From the NCBI GenBank assembly GCA_022495995.1, contig JAFEMH010000754.1, positions 186,001 through 250,000 on the forward strand: 64,000 bases of DNA, read 5' to 3'. Of the stretch, positions 34,301-46,319 are shown one piece after another. Origin of the DNA: Adenophora triphylla var. japonica. Taxonomy: Eukaryota; Streptophyta; Magnoliopsida; Asterales; Campanulaceae. The position numbers were made by a program, and so were the translations under genes. Position 1 is the first letter of the stretch, and the number at the start of each line of letters is the position of its first letter. The notes under the pieces were generated by a model that saw only the letters and a list, made by a program, of their open reading frames with translations, was not told the DNA's origin and made no database searches.

Positions 34301-35102
34301 GGTTTAAGGCCTTCCGGGCCGGAGATAGTTGTGAGGCCTTGAATCGTCATCCGCGGCGCTGGCCGTGCCATTTGCCATGTTTTTGCATGTTGATGTAGAA
34401 GGTCGGACTTACGATGACCGCCGGTGCTTGTCTGCCGTTGAAGTGGGCAAGGATGACGGCCGGATGATTGCTTCATCATTTGGCGCTTGGGAGGCGCTTC
34501 GTGCCTTGGGACTTCAGTACTCGGAGGTGTTGGCTCCTTCGCGTGTTTGTTTTGCCGTGGAGTGGGCGAGAATGATGGTCGATGCTGGGGGTATGCAGTC
34601 TTGCATGACTTCCCTTTGACTTGCTGGGGAGGAGCTCGGGCTTACTTTGATGGCCGGTGCTTGCGTTGCCGTTGAAGTGGGCTAGGTTCGGGCTTACACT
34701 GACTGCCGGTGCTTGAATTGTCGGGATGCGTGACTCGTAGGGGCCCTTTTCTCGTTGGGAAGATGACTTCTGACTTTCAAGGGTGCCGAGTTGTCGTTGA
34801 GCGTTTGGAGGCGTCTCTGCGCCTTGATATTCGTGGCCGGGAGGTATCGCTCCTTCCTTGAATTGCCGCTGAGCGGGCATTCGCTTGAATTGCCGTTGGA
34901 GTGGGCGAAGTTCGGACATCCGACCGCCTGGTTGATTTGCCGTGCTGAAGTGGGCGAGGTCCGGTCTTACGCTTGACGGCCGGTGGTTGGATTGAAGGGT
35001 TAGTGGACCATTCTCGCACTGGATTTGCCGAAAAAGGCCTTAGGACAGCCAGGGCAAAGTTTGTAAGGGCGTAAAAGTCATTTGGGCACCCCTTTGCAAA
35101 GA
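34301..35102. other. Insert 2 GC-rich region upstream of antisense gene
   Basis: Degenerate units with TTGCCGTTGAAGTGGGC recur several times, related to insert 1 at 22130-22600. No coding potential can be supported. It leads into the palindrome pair at 35103 and so may be promoter sequence of the antisense gene. Confidence 0.4.
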
Positions 35103-35148
35103 GGTCCGTACGGACCAACCCTGGGTTGCAAAGAGGTCCGTACGGACC
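35103..35148 (+). promoter_or_regulatory. Palindrome pair upstream of insert 2 multi-exon antisense gene
   Basis: Two perfect GGTCCGTACGGACC sites at 35103-35116 and 35135-35148, 154-199 bases before ATG 35302. The GCAAAGA prefix, complete before both sites, also precedes the LTR sites. Confidence 0.65.
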
Positions 35149-35301
35149 ATGTTGATTTTTACAGCTCCCAGATTTTGACCAGCGTTAAAACCGAGGCTCC
35201 TTCACTTCTTCTTCTTCGCCTTACGAAACAAATGAGAGAGAGAAGGAGAAAACCTCCATTTTTGCACCAAAATCTTCCATTTTTCCTTTGATTTGCTCGC
35301 A

Positions 35302-38300
35302 ATGGCGGAGGGATCTCGAGGGAGCCGTAGACAACGCAGTCAGGAAGTGGTTGAGCAAATAATGGAGCTTCAAAGGAATTGGACCTCGTTCGTTCCGTCT
35401 TCGAAGAACCCGGATGTTTTGTATCCGAACCGGAGGTGCATAATCGTCGCTCCATGAACGTTGGGGAGGTAAGAAATCTGCTCCGTTTTGATTCCCTCGT
35501 CGAATTTTTGAATGCTAGAACTAGGTTTTAGTTTTTCGCATTTTTGAATTTTTTTTTTATTTTATGCCTTTTTTGTGAAATTCTTGATGAATTGTTGAAA
35601 ATGGACATGTGAAAATTGTGGGTATGTGTATTTTGTGCAGAAATGTGTAGATTAGCTCTTATTTGTGACAATAAAGTGCCTATCTAGTGAATTGCATGCT
35701 TTGGTGTTTTGTACCGTATGCTATTTATGTATGTACATTATGAGAAAAATTATCGTGTAGTGATAATTTTTGTGAAAAAATGTGACATGTGCCGTGTTTT
35801 GTGACGGGTTATATGTGAAAGTGTGTGCCGTGTTGGGACGGATTTTTCTTTTGAGAATGTGCTATATAAATGTGCCGTGTTGTTGGGTGACGGACTTTGT
35901 GGGGAAAATATGTGTGATATGTGCCGTGTTTTGTGACGGATTTTCTTTTGAAAATGTGTCGTGTAGGGTTTAATCCCTCCCTTTTTTTTTTTTTTTCTTT
36001 GAGAAAATGTGTACAAAGTGTGTGCCGTGGTTTTGTGACGGACCGCATGGGGAAAATTATATGCATGATATATGTGAAAATTATGTGCATTGTGTGCCGT
36101 GTTTTGTGATCGGGTTACATGAAAAATTGTATGTGACAATTATGTGCATTGTGTGCCGTGTTTTGTGACGGGTTACATGAAAAATTAAATGTATAATGTA
36201 TGTGAAAATTAGGTGCAATATGTGCCGTGTTTTGTGACGGTTATATGTGCCTTTATATTAAGTACCGTGATTGACGTACCTTGTCTGTGTTTACCTCGCA
36301 GGATGCCGGGCTTACTACGGAAGGCCAAGAGGATGAAGACTCCTGGGGTCGCTCGAGGTCAGTTGTGGAGCTATGGCAATGGATGCCCGATATTTCCGTG
36401 GGCGGTAGGCCGAGTCCCCTGAGGTTGGTTTATGCTTCGGCCTAGGTGTGTTCGTTGAGAACCCGGGCCGGAGCTGCTCGACACGAGGAAGAACAAGAGT
36501 GTCTTCCCGGGCCTTTCGAGTATCGTGGATACCACCCACACCTTCCACCCGAGCCGGGCGAGGTGACAAAGTGACGCCCACCGATTTTGTCGCTATTACA
36601 CGGCTCTCCTTCAAAGTGGGAGCCCGTGAGGCGGAGAGACATGATCTCGGATGATGTGGCCGACCGAGCCGCCGGGCTTTGAGCCTCGTCCTCGCAGGCC
36701 TGGGATGCCGCATGACGTAGAGATGAGGATCACGGCCAAGATTTGGGCCTACATCCGGGGTACCGGCCAGGTGACAATGAGCAGCTTGGCGCGCTCCTTC
36801 TTGTGGTATGCACCGTCCGAGACTTTGTTCTCGAACCACGCGACCGCAGCCTCCCTTTGCTCTTTTGGAGAGCTTCGACTGATCTCGGGATAGGGTCTGC
36901 GACATTGCTTGGGGCGAGGCGTGCTTGGCCGAGCTCTACTTTTCTCCTCGGGACCGGTTTAGCCTGGGGTGGCCAATTCGTTGGCCTCGTTTTGATTTTG
37001 CTCGGGAGGTATGAGTTTATTGCTTTTGATTTAGCAACTTGTCGTTTCTCCATTTTTTTTTTTTTTTTTTTTTGTCGAGCTCTTCTCTCGCTTTTTTGTC
37101 GCAGTGTGTGGTTTTATGAGGTCTTTCGCTGCTTCCCGTGGGATAGAGATCCCTGGGGTCAAGTTGTCACGCGTATCCCGCTATGCTCTACCGGGCTCGT
37201 ACGGCCAGGAGGAGGAGGACCAGCAGGGTAAGCTCACCATCGCTCTACTGGGAGGTGCAGGAGCGTTTGGAGCGAGATAGCCGTGAGGGTTTCGTCTTGT
37301 TCCCATGGGCTCGGTGATGAGGGTGATGAGTTTGAGGGAGCTCCCGAGGTGACGGCGCAATGAAGATGCCGCGGGCTTGACTCCGTGACGCCATGTACCC
37401 TGGGAGCGAGTCTTCCGGGCAAGATGGCCCGGTGTGCTTCCCGTGGCTCCGATGGACCCTCCCTTTGGGATGCTTGACTCCCGGGATATGGATGTGCTTG
37501 ACTTCGAGAGGTACCTTGGCGGTGTGGGTGCCGAGGAGTTCATTTTGTTTGGTGAGGAGTACGAGACCTTCGTTAGGAGGAAGCTGAGGACGCCCTGTGC
37601 ACCGGCGCGGAGAGAGAGGCCGGCCCGCAGCTCCCTGCAGGTTCCGATGCCTGGCCAGATTTCACTTATGTCCGTGGGGACGGATCGCGGAGGAGGGTGT
37701 CTCGTACCTGCTCCGAGCAGTGCTCCGCCGCCACAGAGCGGACCCCGACGTATCGGTGAGTGTGGCCGACTCTTTTCCATCTTGGCATCTTTTCCGTATT
37801 TTTCTTTTTGTTGTCGAAAGTATACCGCATTGATGAGCGTTTCTTTTGGTCAGTTGCTTGTGCAGGGTCCCGGGAGAGCCTACGATGCGCCGACTCGCCG
37901 TTATGTGGCGATGAGATCCTTCGCTAAGAAGATGGCGTCGAAGATGTCCCGCCGGTCTTCGCGTCGTATGCCAACAGATGAGCCGATGCCTTCGAGGCAT
38001 TCAGCTGGATGTTCCTCCACCGAGGGCCGAGCCTGAGCCGCAGCCAGAGGGGCCTTCGAGGGGGCGGCATAGCATGGATGCCGGGACGTCTTCGGAGCCG
38101 CAGGCCTTCGAGGGAGCACCCTTTATCGCTTCATGCTCTCCGCATCGGCGCACGTGGTGAGGGTTCCTCGTAGCCTTCTTTCTTCGATCCTTTCGCCGGA
38201 TTTGATCCTTCCGAGTACTTCTCGTGGGAGCCTCAAAGCGGTGCTCGGTATTCCGACGATGAGGATGTGACGGCGAGTTCGCCGGGATGCCCGACTTTTC

Positions 38301-38344
38301 TTTGGAGGATCTCGCGAGGATGATGATGACGAGGGCTCGATTAG
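35302..38344 (+). pseudogene. Insert 2 spliced antisense gene (plant-mobile-domain-like)
   Basis: Plus strand, opposite to the element. Proposed exons: 35302-35468 (MAEGSRGSRRQRSQEVVEQ), donor GTAAGA at 35469; 36302-37008, with acceptor CTCGCAG before it and donor GTATGA after; 37105-37755 after acceptor GTCGCAG, with donor GTGAGT at 37756; last exon 37866-38344 after TTGTGCAG. Exon 2 reads EMRITAKIWAYIRGTGQV, SFLWYAPSETL and, in another frame, AWGEACLAELY then GGQFVGLVLILLG; exon 3 opens VWFYEVFRCFPWDRDPW. This resembles the plant mobile (aminotransferase-like) domain. Frameshifts occur within exons, so it is either dead or mis-assembled. The last intron is conserved in element C. Confidence 0.55.
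35760..36245. repeat. Tandem repeats inside the first antisense intron
   Basis: About eight imperfect units carrying GTGCCGTGTTTTGTGACGG, spaced roughly 45-70 bases apart, fill most of the proposed 833-bp intron 35469-36301. AT-rich spacers separate them. I know of no function. Confidence 0.65.
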
Positions 38345-38689
38345 TATTCATTTGCTTTCCCTCTTTCATATCCCTCTCCCCTTTTTTTTTTTTGTTTAGC
38401 AAATGCATATTTTGTACCCGTAATAAAACACATGTATTTGCATGGCAAACAAAGATTTTATTTTAAGATGTAATGTCATTTATTTTTGTGATTCCCTGAA
38501 TTGTCCTAGAAATTGTTGCTATTATTATTTTTATTTTTTTGTACATGCCACGCGAGCCGAGAGTGCGTTTGTGGGTAGTGTTGGTTTGCCGGAAATGGCT
38601 TTGGCCGCTGTTTGACCGTTTGGAGCAAGGTTTTGCCGAGGACAAAGGTTTTTGTACCGTTTCCGGGGAAATGGGCTCGATTGCAAAGA

Positions 38690-38734
38690 GGTCCGTACGG
38701 ACAAGCCTACATTGCAAAGAGGTCCGTACGGACC
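38690..38734 (+). promoter_or_regulatory. Palindrome pair upstream of insert 2 antisense gene 1
   Basis: GGTCCGTACGGAC at 38690-38702 and a perfect GGTCCGTACGGACC at 38721-38734, each after GCAAAGA, 120-164 bases before ATG 38854. Placement is the same as in insert 1. Confidence 0.65.
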
Positions 38735-38853
38735 AACCTTGCTTTTCGTGAGGACTTAAATGTTTTCCAAAGGTCCGGACTTTCTCCCATTCCCCATTTG
38801 CAGCCATTTTCGAGCTTTCTTCCCCATTTTCTCTAGGGACCTCCATTTTTGCC

Positions 38854-40363
38854 ATGGATTCTTCGTATGTTCCTAGGATTTTGCCGAGGCTTTCGCAAGA
38901 GAGGCAAGCACACTTCCTAGAGCAGTTGAAAACGTGGATGCGGCGCCGTATGAGGCATCAGAGACGGGCTTTCGAGGTAAGGTTTCGTCTTTGCTCTGGC
39001 TTGGTCTTTTAAGGAGTTGGTTCCCCGATCGGGATTTGTTGCGGGCCGCCGCGGCTCTGGGATGTTAGGAGGCACGTGTACCGTTTCTCCTATAATGAAA
39101 TGGTGCCCACTTTTGAAGATTTTCTAAGCTTTGATTGGAGGACCGGAGGTGGAGGCCATCTCGCTTCCTTCGTTGGTGGCGCCGCGCGAGCGTGAAGCTT
39201 GCAGACTTTCTTCGTACTTCGTTGGAAGAGGTGCAGGCATGATCCTTGATTCGGGTCATATCGACATTTCTGCGCCGCCGGAGCGGTTCATGGTTGATGA
39301 TGAGAGTGACGTCTCTTGGGATGTATTTGCCTTGCGTACGATAGCGACGCTCTTTCCGGCCGCCTCCTCGCATTTGTGATGGCGCTTTGCTAGATGTGGT
39401 AGGGCACCGCAGAGCCGGAGAGGATATTGTCCCGTTGGTGCCGGGGAGACTCTTCATGGTATCGACCGTCCGGCGACCGGGGATCGTTTTATGAGAGGGA
39501 AGCCCCGCTTTGCTCACCTTGTGGCCGCGAGAGAGACTTCAGCCATGCCCGAGGCTCCGACGTCGTTTAGCCCGTGGTCATTTGCTCGCCGACCTCTTGT
39601 GTTGGATATGGATCATCCGCCCGGGGAGAGATGGATGGCACAACTTGGTACGCATCGATCCGCCGTGGGTTCCGCACCGGAGGATCGAGACCAGAGGATC
39701 TGCAGAGGGGTCCTACGTCGTCGTGGTTCCGTGTTTGTCTTGGTCCTCCTTCTATATTCCGTCGCTTGTTTCCTGCCAGCTTGGGATGAAGCAGAGCCTT
39801 TGTTGGGCCGGGATGACCTTGCTACCGCGGAGGTAGTTCCTCTTTGTATGGCGCCTGTGTGCCTTCTCTTGTATTGTCTCGAGGGTATGGAAGTATTCCG
39901 CTTCCCTCCCGCGGTACTCCTTAGACGTCTGGAGAGTGTCGTGTTGACGACTCAAGCATCCGGCCTCGGTATGAGCAAAGACGTTGGGCCTCCCAAGTGG
40001 TCTTGGAGAAAGCGTGCGTGTAGCGATTCTGGGACCCGGCTGCCGCAGCAGCTATTGCCTTAGGAGTGCCGAAGCCTGGTCCGACCCTTTCGATGTGACG
40101 GGAGACGTTTTGTTTGACTACGAGACTAGAGTTGACCGACCGACAGGGAGAGGTCCTCTTTGGCGCACTCGCAGGAGGAGATCCGAGCCGAAGCACGGCG
40201 AATGAAGCCCCGAGAGCTACCGGATTATTTGACTCTACTGGGAGGACCCCGCATCTCTGACCGAGAGACGCAGAGTTGGTTCACGTGGAGCGAAAGAAGA
40301 CTCGCCGGACGAGGGAAGAAAGGAAAGAATGGCGAGGGGACAAGCGCAGATGGCGCGGAATGA
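38854..40363 (+). pseudogene. Insert 2 antisense gene 1 (DUF7745/plant-mobile-domain-like)
   Basis: Same gene as at 23910-25427 and, on the other strand, 56941-55433. Starts MDSSYVPRILPRLSQERQ, continues through HIDISAPPERFMVDDESDVS and a Pro-rich middle, and ends EGTSADGAE at 40363. At 1510 bases it keeps the family length but has several frame changes. The gene is transcribed toward pol from its own palindrome-bearing upstream region. Confidence 0.62.
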
Positions 40364-41051
40364 CCTCCTAGGTATCCATTCATTGCATTGCAAACACATT
40401 ATTAGTTAAATGTATTAAGTCGTTTTTTAGCATGTTGTGAACTTGAGAGTAGACCGTGCTTGAACTCATCAAGAAATGTTGTAACCGTTAGTGATTTGTG
40501 ATTTACTTTTAAAGCTTTGTCGAGACGCAAGATCTCTTGTTTGCCTTTGCTTCTTTGTGCACTTTGTCTGGCGTCCATCTTTGGACTTTTCTCGTTGCAT
40601 CGGGCGAAGCCTCCGGCCCCGACGGCAATCCCCTCACGAGGCCTCAGGCTTGGCCGAGAGGTTGCATGCTCCCTCGACAAGTCGTTTTGACGGTCTTTTT
40701 CGTAGCTTCCTTGCCGCTTGTTGGCGTCGGGCTCTTGACCTCAATTTCGCAGCCTTCCGTTTGAGCTTCTTTGTTTTTTTTTTTTTTTTTTTTTTTGTGA
40801 GCCCTTGCTCGAGCTCTTTTTTTTTTTTTGAAGCGCGTGAGGGCGAAGACAAGCCCCCGGCTTGAAGCAAACATGAGTCGCCTGTTTGATGCCGAGTGAC
40901 TCTGATGTCCGTTGATGTTGCCGCCGTCGTTTGACTTGGTCAAGGTGACTCGGGCGTGTTCTTGAAAAGTGCGGAGCTTGATGGAGGTCTTGATTGACAT
41001 TCAAACTTTTGACTTTTTTGTGTATTTTTAGACCGGACTAATTAAGGTTGC
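40364..41051. other. Insert 2 spacer between antisense gene and pol
   Basis: Corresponds to 25428-26200 of insert 1. Has long T-runs near 40770-40795 and 40818-40829 around a GAGCCCTTGCTCGAGCTC unit, then the conserved post-pol block. Fewer T-run units remain than in insert 1. No gene seen. Confidence 0.5.
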
Positions 41052-41091
41052 CTACGTTCCCCCTGACTCAGAGGGCTCAGTCTCCGCGTAG
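41052..41091 (-). other. Post-pol hairpin motif, insert 2
   Basis: On the minus strand: CTACG, GACTGAG, inner stem CCCT/AGGG with a seven-base loop, then CGTAG. About 45 bases after the integrase stop. Confidence 0.6.
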
Positions 41092-43010
41092 TTCGACACT
41101 ACATGGAGTGCCAAGAGATGCACGCTTGTTCTTCTTTAGGCGAAGTATTCGCGAAGTTTGCTTCCGTTGACCGGATTCATGAAGGGATTGCCGTCTAGGT
41201 CCGTTAGCTTCATGGCGCTCCGAGAAGATCTTTTGAACCACGAAAGTGGCCGATCCATGGGTTCCCATTTTCCCAGCTGGGTTGGTTCGAGCGGGAGGCT
41301 TTTCTTTGAGTACAAGGTCACCTTCCCCGATGTCTCGGATTTGACTTTCTTGTCGAAAGCTCTAGCCATCCCGCTTTGATAGGCTCCTGACGTGTTCCAT
41401 GGCTTTTAGTCGTCGCTCATCTAGCAGCCAATTCGTCATGTCGGCTTCGAGCCATTCGACTTCGTTGATGTCATTTTCCAAAGAAGACTCGGAGTGAGGG
41501 AATTTCTAGCTCGATGGGAAGGACTGCTTCCATCCCGTATGTCGTGGCAAATGGGGTTTCTCCCGTGGTCGTTTCGACCGATGTGCGGTGAGCCCCAAAG
41601 TGCAAGGTGCAGTTTCTGCCAATCTCGTCCTCGGTGGTCATTTTTCGGATGATCCGTTCGAGGGTTTTGTTTGTCGCTTCCACGGCGCCGTTTGTTTGGG
41701 CCGGTAGGGAGAAGATTTGTGGCGTGTGATCTTGAATTCAGCCAGCAGCTGTCGAATTCCCTTCGAAGTGTGAGCCGTTGTCCGATATGACCTCATTTGG
41801 GATGCCGTATCGGCAGATGATGTTTTCTTTGAGGAAATGCGCGACCTTCGAGGTGAGTACCTTGTAGGACTTGGCTTCGACCCATTTGGTGAAGTAGTCG
41901 ATGGCTACTAAGATGAACTCGTGACCGTTGTCGCCGGCGGAACGATTTTCCCGATGACGTCAATTCCCAAGTGGCAAAGGGCCAAGGTGTAGTCATGCAA
42001 GAGAGATCGTGGGGCGGCAGATGATTGAGGTTGGAGAACCGTTGGCACTTGTCGCAGCCTTCTGACAAAGTGGATGCACCGCTCCATGGAGATCCAAAAG
42101 AGTAGCCCATCCCGAGAATGATTTGCATCGTGGCTCGCATTCATGTGGGACCGCAAGCCCCATTGTGGACTTCTGCTCATGAACTTGTTCGCTTCTTCTT
42201 GGCCGACGCAGCCGTAGGAGTGGCCCATGGTAGCGTTTCTTGTATAACATGTCCCCGAGGATGACGAAGTGAGAGGCAAGGCGTTTAGGGCCATGATGCT
42301 CTTGGTTTGACCCTCCCCGTGTGTCGCCCTTCCTTGTTCATGAAGGCGCTTCCCGTTCTTGAGGTATTGGAAGATCCGATTGTACCATGGCTCATTGACG
42401 GGCTTAGGTTCTGGTTCGATCTCACAACAGAGGCGTGAATTTCCTTTCGTCCGACTTTGAAGGGTTTGATTGCTTTTCCTTCAGTGGATTTCCACAAGGG
42501 AGGCCAAGGTGGCTAAGGCATCTCGCAAACCCGTTTCGGCCTCTTGGCAAGTAATGGAAGGTGACCTCTTCGAATTGTGTGATGAGGTCCTCTATGCAGT
42601 GCATGGTATTTTTGCAAGCCCTGGTCTATGGTTTTCCACCGTTGGAGACTTGGTTGATGATCAAGGCCGAGTCCCCATAAACTTCGAAGTTTCGGACATT
42701 CCTCTCGAGTGCGGCTTGTAGTCCAAGTCAAGCAGCTTCATATTCGGCGGCATTGTTGGTTACCTCGAAATTGAGCTTTATAGCAATTGGGGTGTGCTCG
42801 TCTGGGATCCACTCAAGAGCATACCGATGCCGCTTTCCTTTTGGTTGGCCGCTCCGTCAAAGAATAGTTGCCATCGGTTTTCACCTTCGATTGCGAAGAT
42901 TCCCTCGTCCGGAAATTGTGGTTCAGTGGCCTCGAGCCTCGCTGGTTGGGAAATCGCCATTGTTCACCCATGGCCCGTCCCTTGATTGATTTTTGGTTTA
43001 CGTACTTGAT
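41092..43010 (-). pseudogene. Insert 2 RNase H and integrase
   Basis: Integrase C-terminus with NPFMNPVNGSKLREYFA and its stop at 41136-41138, the ARAFDKKVKSETSG block near 41340, the core near 41600-42000 (LGIDVIGKIVPP) and the zinc region (PHMNASHDANHS) near 42130. RNase H blocks near 42460-42900. Collinear with the element C copy, with many one- to four-base indels. Confidence 0.8.
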
Positions 43011-44520
43011 GTCAAATTCCGCCAGAAGAAAGACCATTTGGCGAGCCTCATTGACAGAGATGGTTTGTCGAAGAGGTACTTGATCGGGTCCATTTTGGAA
43101 ACCAAGTGTACCGTGTGCGATCGCATGTAGTGCCGTAGTTTCCCAACAACCCATACCGTAGCCGCGCAGGTTTTCTCGAGGGCCGAGTAATTGAGTTCGC
43201 CGCCTTGAAACTTTCGACCGACGAAGTAGATGGCGTTTTCGACCCGCGACTCTTTCTTTTCTTGACAGAGCATGGCTCCAACCGCGGTGCTTGGCCACAG
43301 CTTAGGTATAGCAACAAAGTGGCTTTTCCTCGTGGGGAGGACAGAGAATCGGAGGACTCACAAGGTATGCTTTTATTTTTTCAAAGGCATCTTGGCATTC
43401 CGAGTTCCATTCGATGTCGGCGTTCTTCTTCATCACCTTGAAGATTGGCTCGCACATGAGGTCAATGGTTGACGAAGCGGCCGATATATCAGCAGCGGCC
43501 CATGAAGCTTTTCACCTCTCGTCCGAGTTTGCGGTGGTCTCATTTCGATAATAGCTTTGATCTTTTGAGGATCCACCTCGATGCCCCTCTCTAAGTGACT
43601 ATGTATCCCAAAACCTTGCCTCGCTAACCCCAAATGTGCATTTGGCGTGGTTAAGCCTCATTGAGTGTTTTCTGAGGCGATTGAAGAATTTTCTCAGTCT
43701 CGTGAGGTGTTGTCCGTCCGATCCCTTTGAGCGAACGATCATGTCATCGACGTACACTTCGATCTCTTTGTGGATCATATCGTGGAAGAGGGCGGTTGCC
43801 GCCCGTCGTAGGTAGCCCTGGCCGTTTCTTTAGTCCGAACGGCATTACCGTAGCAAGAGGTTCCCCAGGGGTTGTGAAAGCCGTCTTTTCTTGGTCTTCT
43901 TCGCCATCTTGATTTGATTGTAGCCGGCAAAACCGTCCACGAAGGACTTGACTTCGAAATTGGTCAGTAGTGTCTACCAACATGTCGATATTGGGTAGTG
44001 GAAAATCGTCCTTGGGACTTGCTTTGTTGAGATCTCTAAGTCCACGCAATGCAACAGTACTTTTCCATCGGCCTTGGTGACCGTGACAATATTGGAGAGC
44101 CATGTGGGGTACTCGATCACCCCGATGAAGCCGACGCGAGCATTTTTTCGATCTCCTCTTTGACTTGTAAAGACCATTCTCGCTTGATTCGGCGTAGCTT
44201 TTGCTTGATGGGCTTAGCCTCGGGATTTAAGGGAATCCTGGGTGCTCTACAATGTTAGGATCTAATCCGGCATGTCTCTAAGACCAAGCGAACACGTCCA
44301 CGAACTCTTTGGCAAAGGCGCCAATGCGTCTTGCTCAGGCCGGTGAAGAAACTTCCGATTTGCGTCTCTTTTGGCTCTTCGCCAGCTCCCAAATTCACTT
44401 TGGTTAAAACCTCCTCAAGCGGCTTGGGCCCGGTTTTTCTCTCGTTTGACAACATGCTTAAAGATGTGCTTAATGTATTGTTCGTTTAATGTGTCTCGCT
44501 TCTTTATCAAGTGAATCGTT
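43011..44520 (-). pseudogene. Insert 2 reverse transcriptase
   Basis: Blocks KMDPIKYLFDKPSLSMRLAK near 43070, ENAIYFVGRKFQGGELNYS near 43220, the YVDD box at 43754-43743, and RVGFIGVIEYPTWLSNIVTV near 44120. Frames change several times. As an example of CAG loss, the sequence coding VDFRDLNK lacks one CAG-derived base here and carries TCG in insert 1. Confidence 0.8.
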
Positions 44521-46319
44521 ATTAACCTGCTTTGTGTGTTAGTTAATTTATCGCTGTTAAAGATGCAATGAGAGGATACTCGGAAAGATCGAAGCATTCA
44601 TTAAGAGCATACGGGAATACATTATTGGCAATGAGTTCGTAATCTTCCGGCGTGAGGCCATCGGATGACTCGAGAGACTCAAATTCAAAGCTAATGGACT
44701 CAGGATGAGTTTTGACACTAGACTCTAGGACTCGAGGGGTCGACCAAGTTGTTCGATCATGTCCTTTTTGGCCGCGCTAGGTCCTGAGAATGTGGCCCAG
44801 CTTATTGAGGGCAATGAGCTTGATAGGAGATGGGGCTCAAAGGCTTTATGTCACCGTTCCCAATCATTGCTATCACAGAGTTATCGAAACAAAATCGATT
44901 AGATCCGGCATCTCGATTTCTTCTTTGAAGAGCAGTGTAGCAAATGGTTCGTCCCAAGCATCGTCTCGCGGAGTCTCTTGCTTTGGTCTTGGGCATTACT
45001 AGCTCGAATGCGTACTCGTCCCGCTTGTTGAAGGCGTGTGAGTGCCGACAGAGAGTTTTTCGAATTCTTCCGCCAAAGAGGGGGTTTTCCCGAACCAAAA
45101 TTCGCCGTGAATAGTGGTGGTTGTGGATCCCAGCAGGGCGGTGTGTCGAGGAATGCTCTTCGGACAGATTTGGCTTCGAGGCCTCCGAATCTTGCCGAGT
45201 TCTCGCTGGAGCTTGTCCATGTTGTCAGGCTTCGCCGCCTTTGTTTGCGCCTCGATCACCCCGTTTCCTTTTCCTCGATCTTCTTCCAAGTTGCCGGCCT
45301 TCCTTGTGAAGTACTTGGTCATGTCGAAGCCGTAAGGACGAAGATCGGAGATTGCGTGCAAGCCTCTTTTGTTATCTCGTGGAGCGTTTACGTGCAGCCT
45401 CGCTTGTCCTCCGCAATGTGTTCGGGAGTAGGAGAGTATCCCAGCCGTGCAGTGGTATTCTCGTTCTTTGATATTGATGATCCGTTGAGTGCCCCGATGG
45501 CGTTTTCCCAAATCGAGCCCCGGATGTAGTTCATGTGCTTCATCATTTTCATCGGGGAGGGATCTTGTCCCAAATCAAAGGCAGGTCTATGTGGCACACT
45601 TGGGCCTTTGGGCTTTCGATGGTGAACCCTGTTAGCATCATGCCATCATCGTCGGGTTTGATTTCTAAGACCGGGACGCCGTTGGTATCGGTCCTTTCAG
45701 CCGACTATGCCGTCGCCGTAGATGATGGTCATATCTGTTCCTTGGACGAACTTTACGCACCGATGGAGAGTGGATGCCACCCCATTGATCCGATGTAGCC
45801 AAGGGCGTCCCAAAATGGCGAATGTGATCGGGATGTCGATGACTTGGAAGTCTGCTGGGACCATTTGTTTTCCAAACCAAAGGTTCAAGGTGGCTATTCC
45901 CAAGACTCGGGCGGGATGTTGAGTCGTATGCCTTGATTGCTCGAGTCGAGGGTTTTAGATCGCTTGCTTTGATCCCTAGCAAATCCATCATTTTGGCCGG
46001 GAAGGACGTTCATGGATGATCCCCCATCTACCAACACCCGAGGGAGACGGCGCTCACCCGCCTGAAGCTGAACCATGTAGAGAGGCTCGTTGTGGTCGCC
46101 CCCAAATTTTGGAAGATCGAGTTCTACGCGAAGGTGATGATATTGCTGTAATTGACGTTGCCAATCATCTCGAACCGCTTCATCAGTGTCACCGTGATGG
46201 GAACCATGGTCTCGGGCCAGCTTTCTTCCAACTTGAGCTTGTGCGGGTAAGATGAAGTGAGTAAAGACCAGAGTGAGATGTTAGCCCGAGTGCGCTGAGC
46301 CGTGTCAAGACAGATCTTC
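44521..46319 (-). pseudogene. Insert 2 protease and linker
   Basis: Protease active-site block (VLVDGGSSMNVLP) near 46035, the IPITFAILGRPWLHRINGVAS-type segment near 45800, the end of protease near 45600, and the linker with MDKLQRELGKIRRP near 45220. The AT-rich linker near 44540 precedes RT. Collinear with insert 1. Confidence 0.75.
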
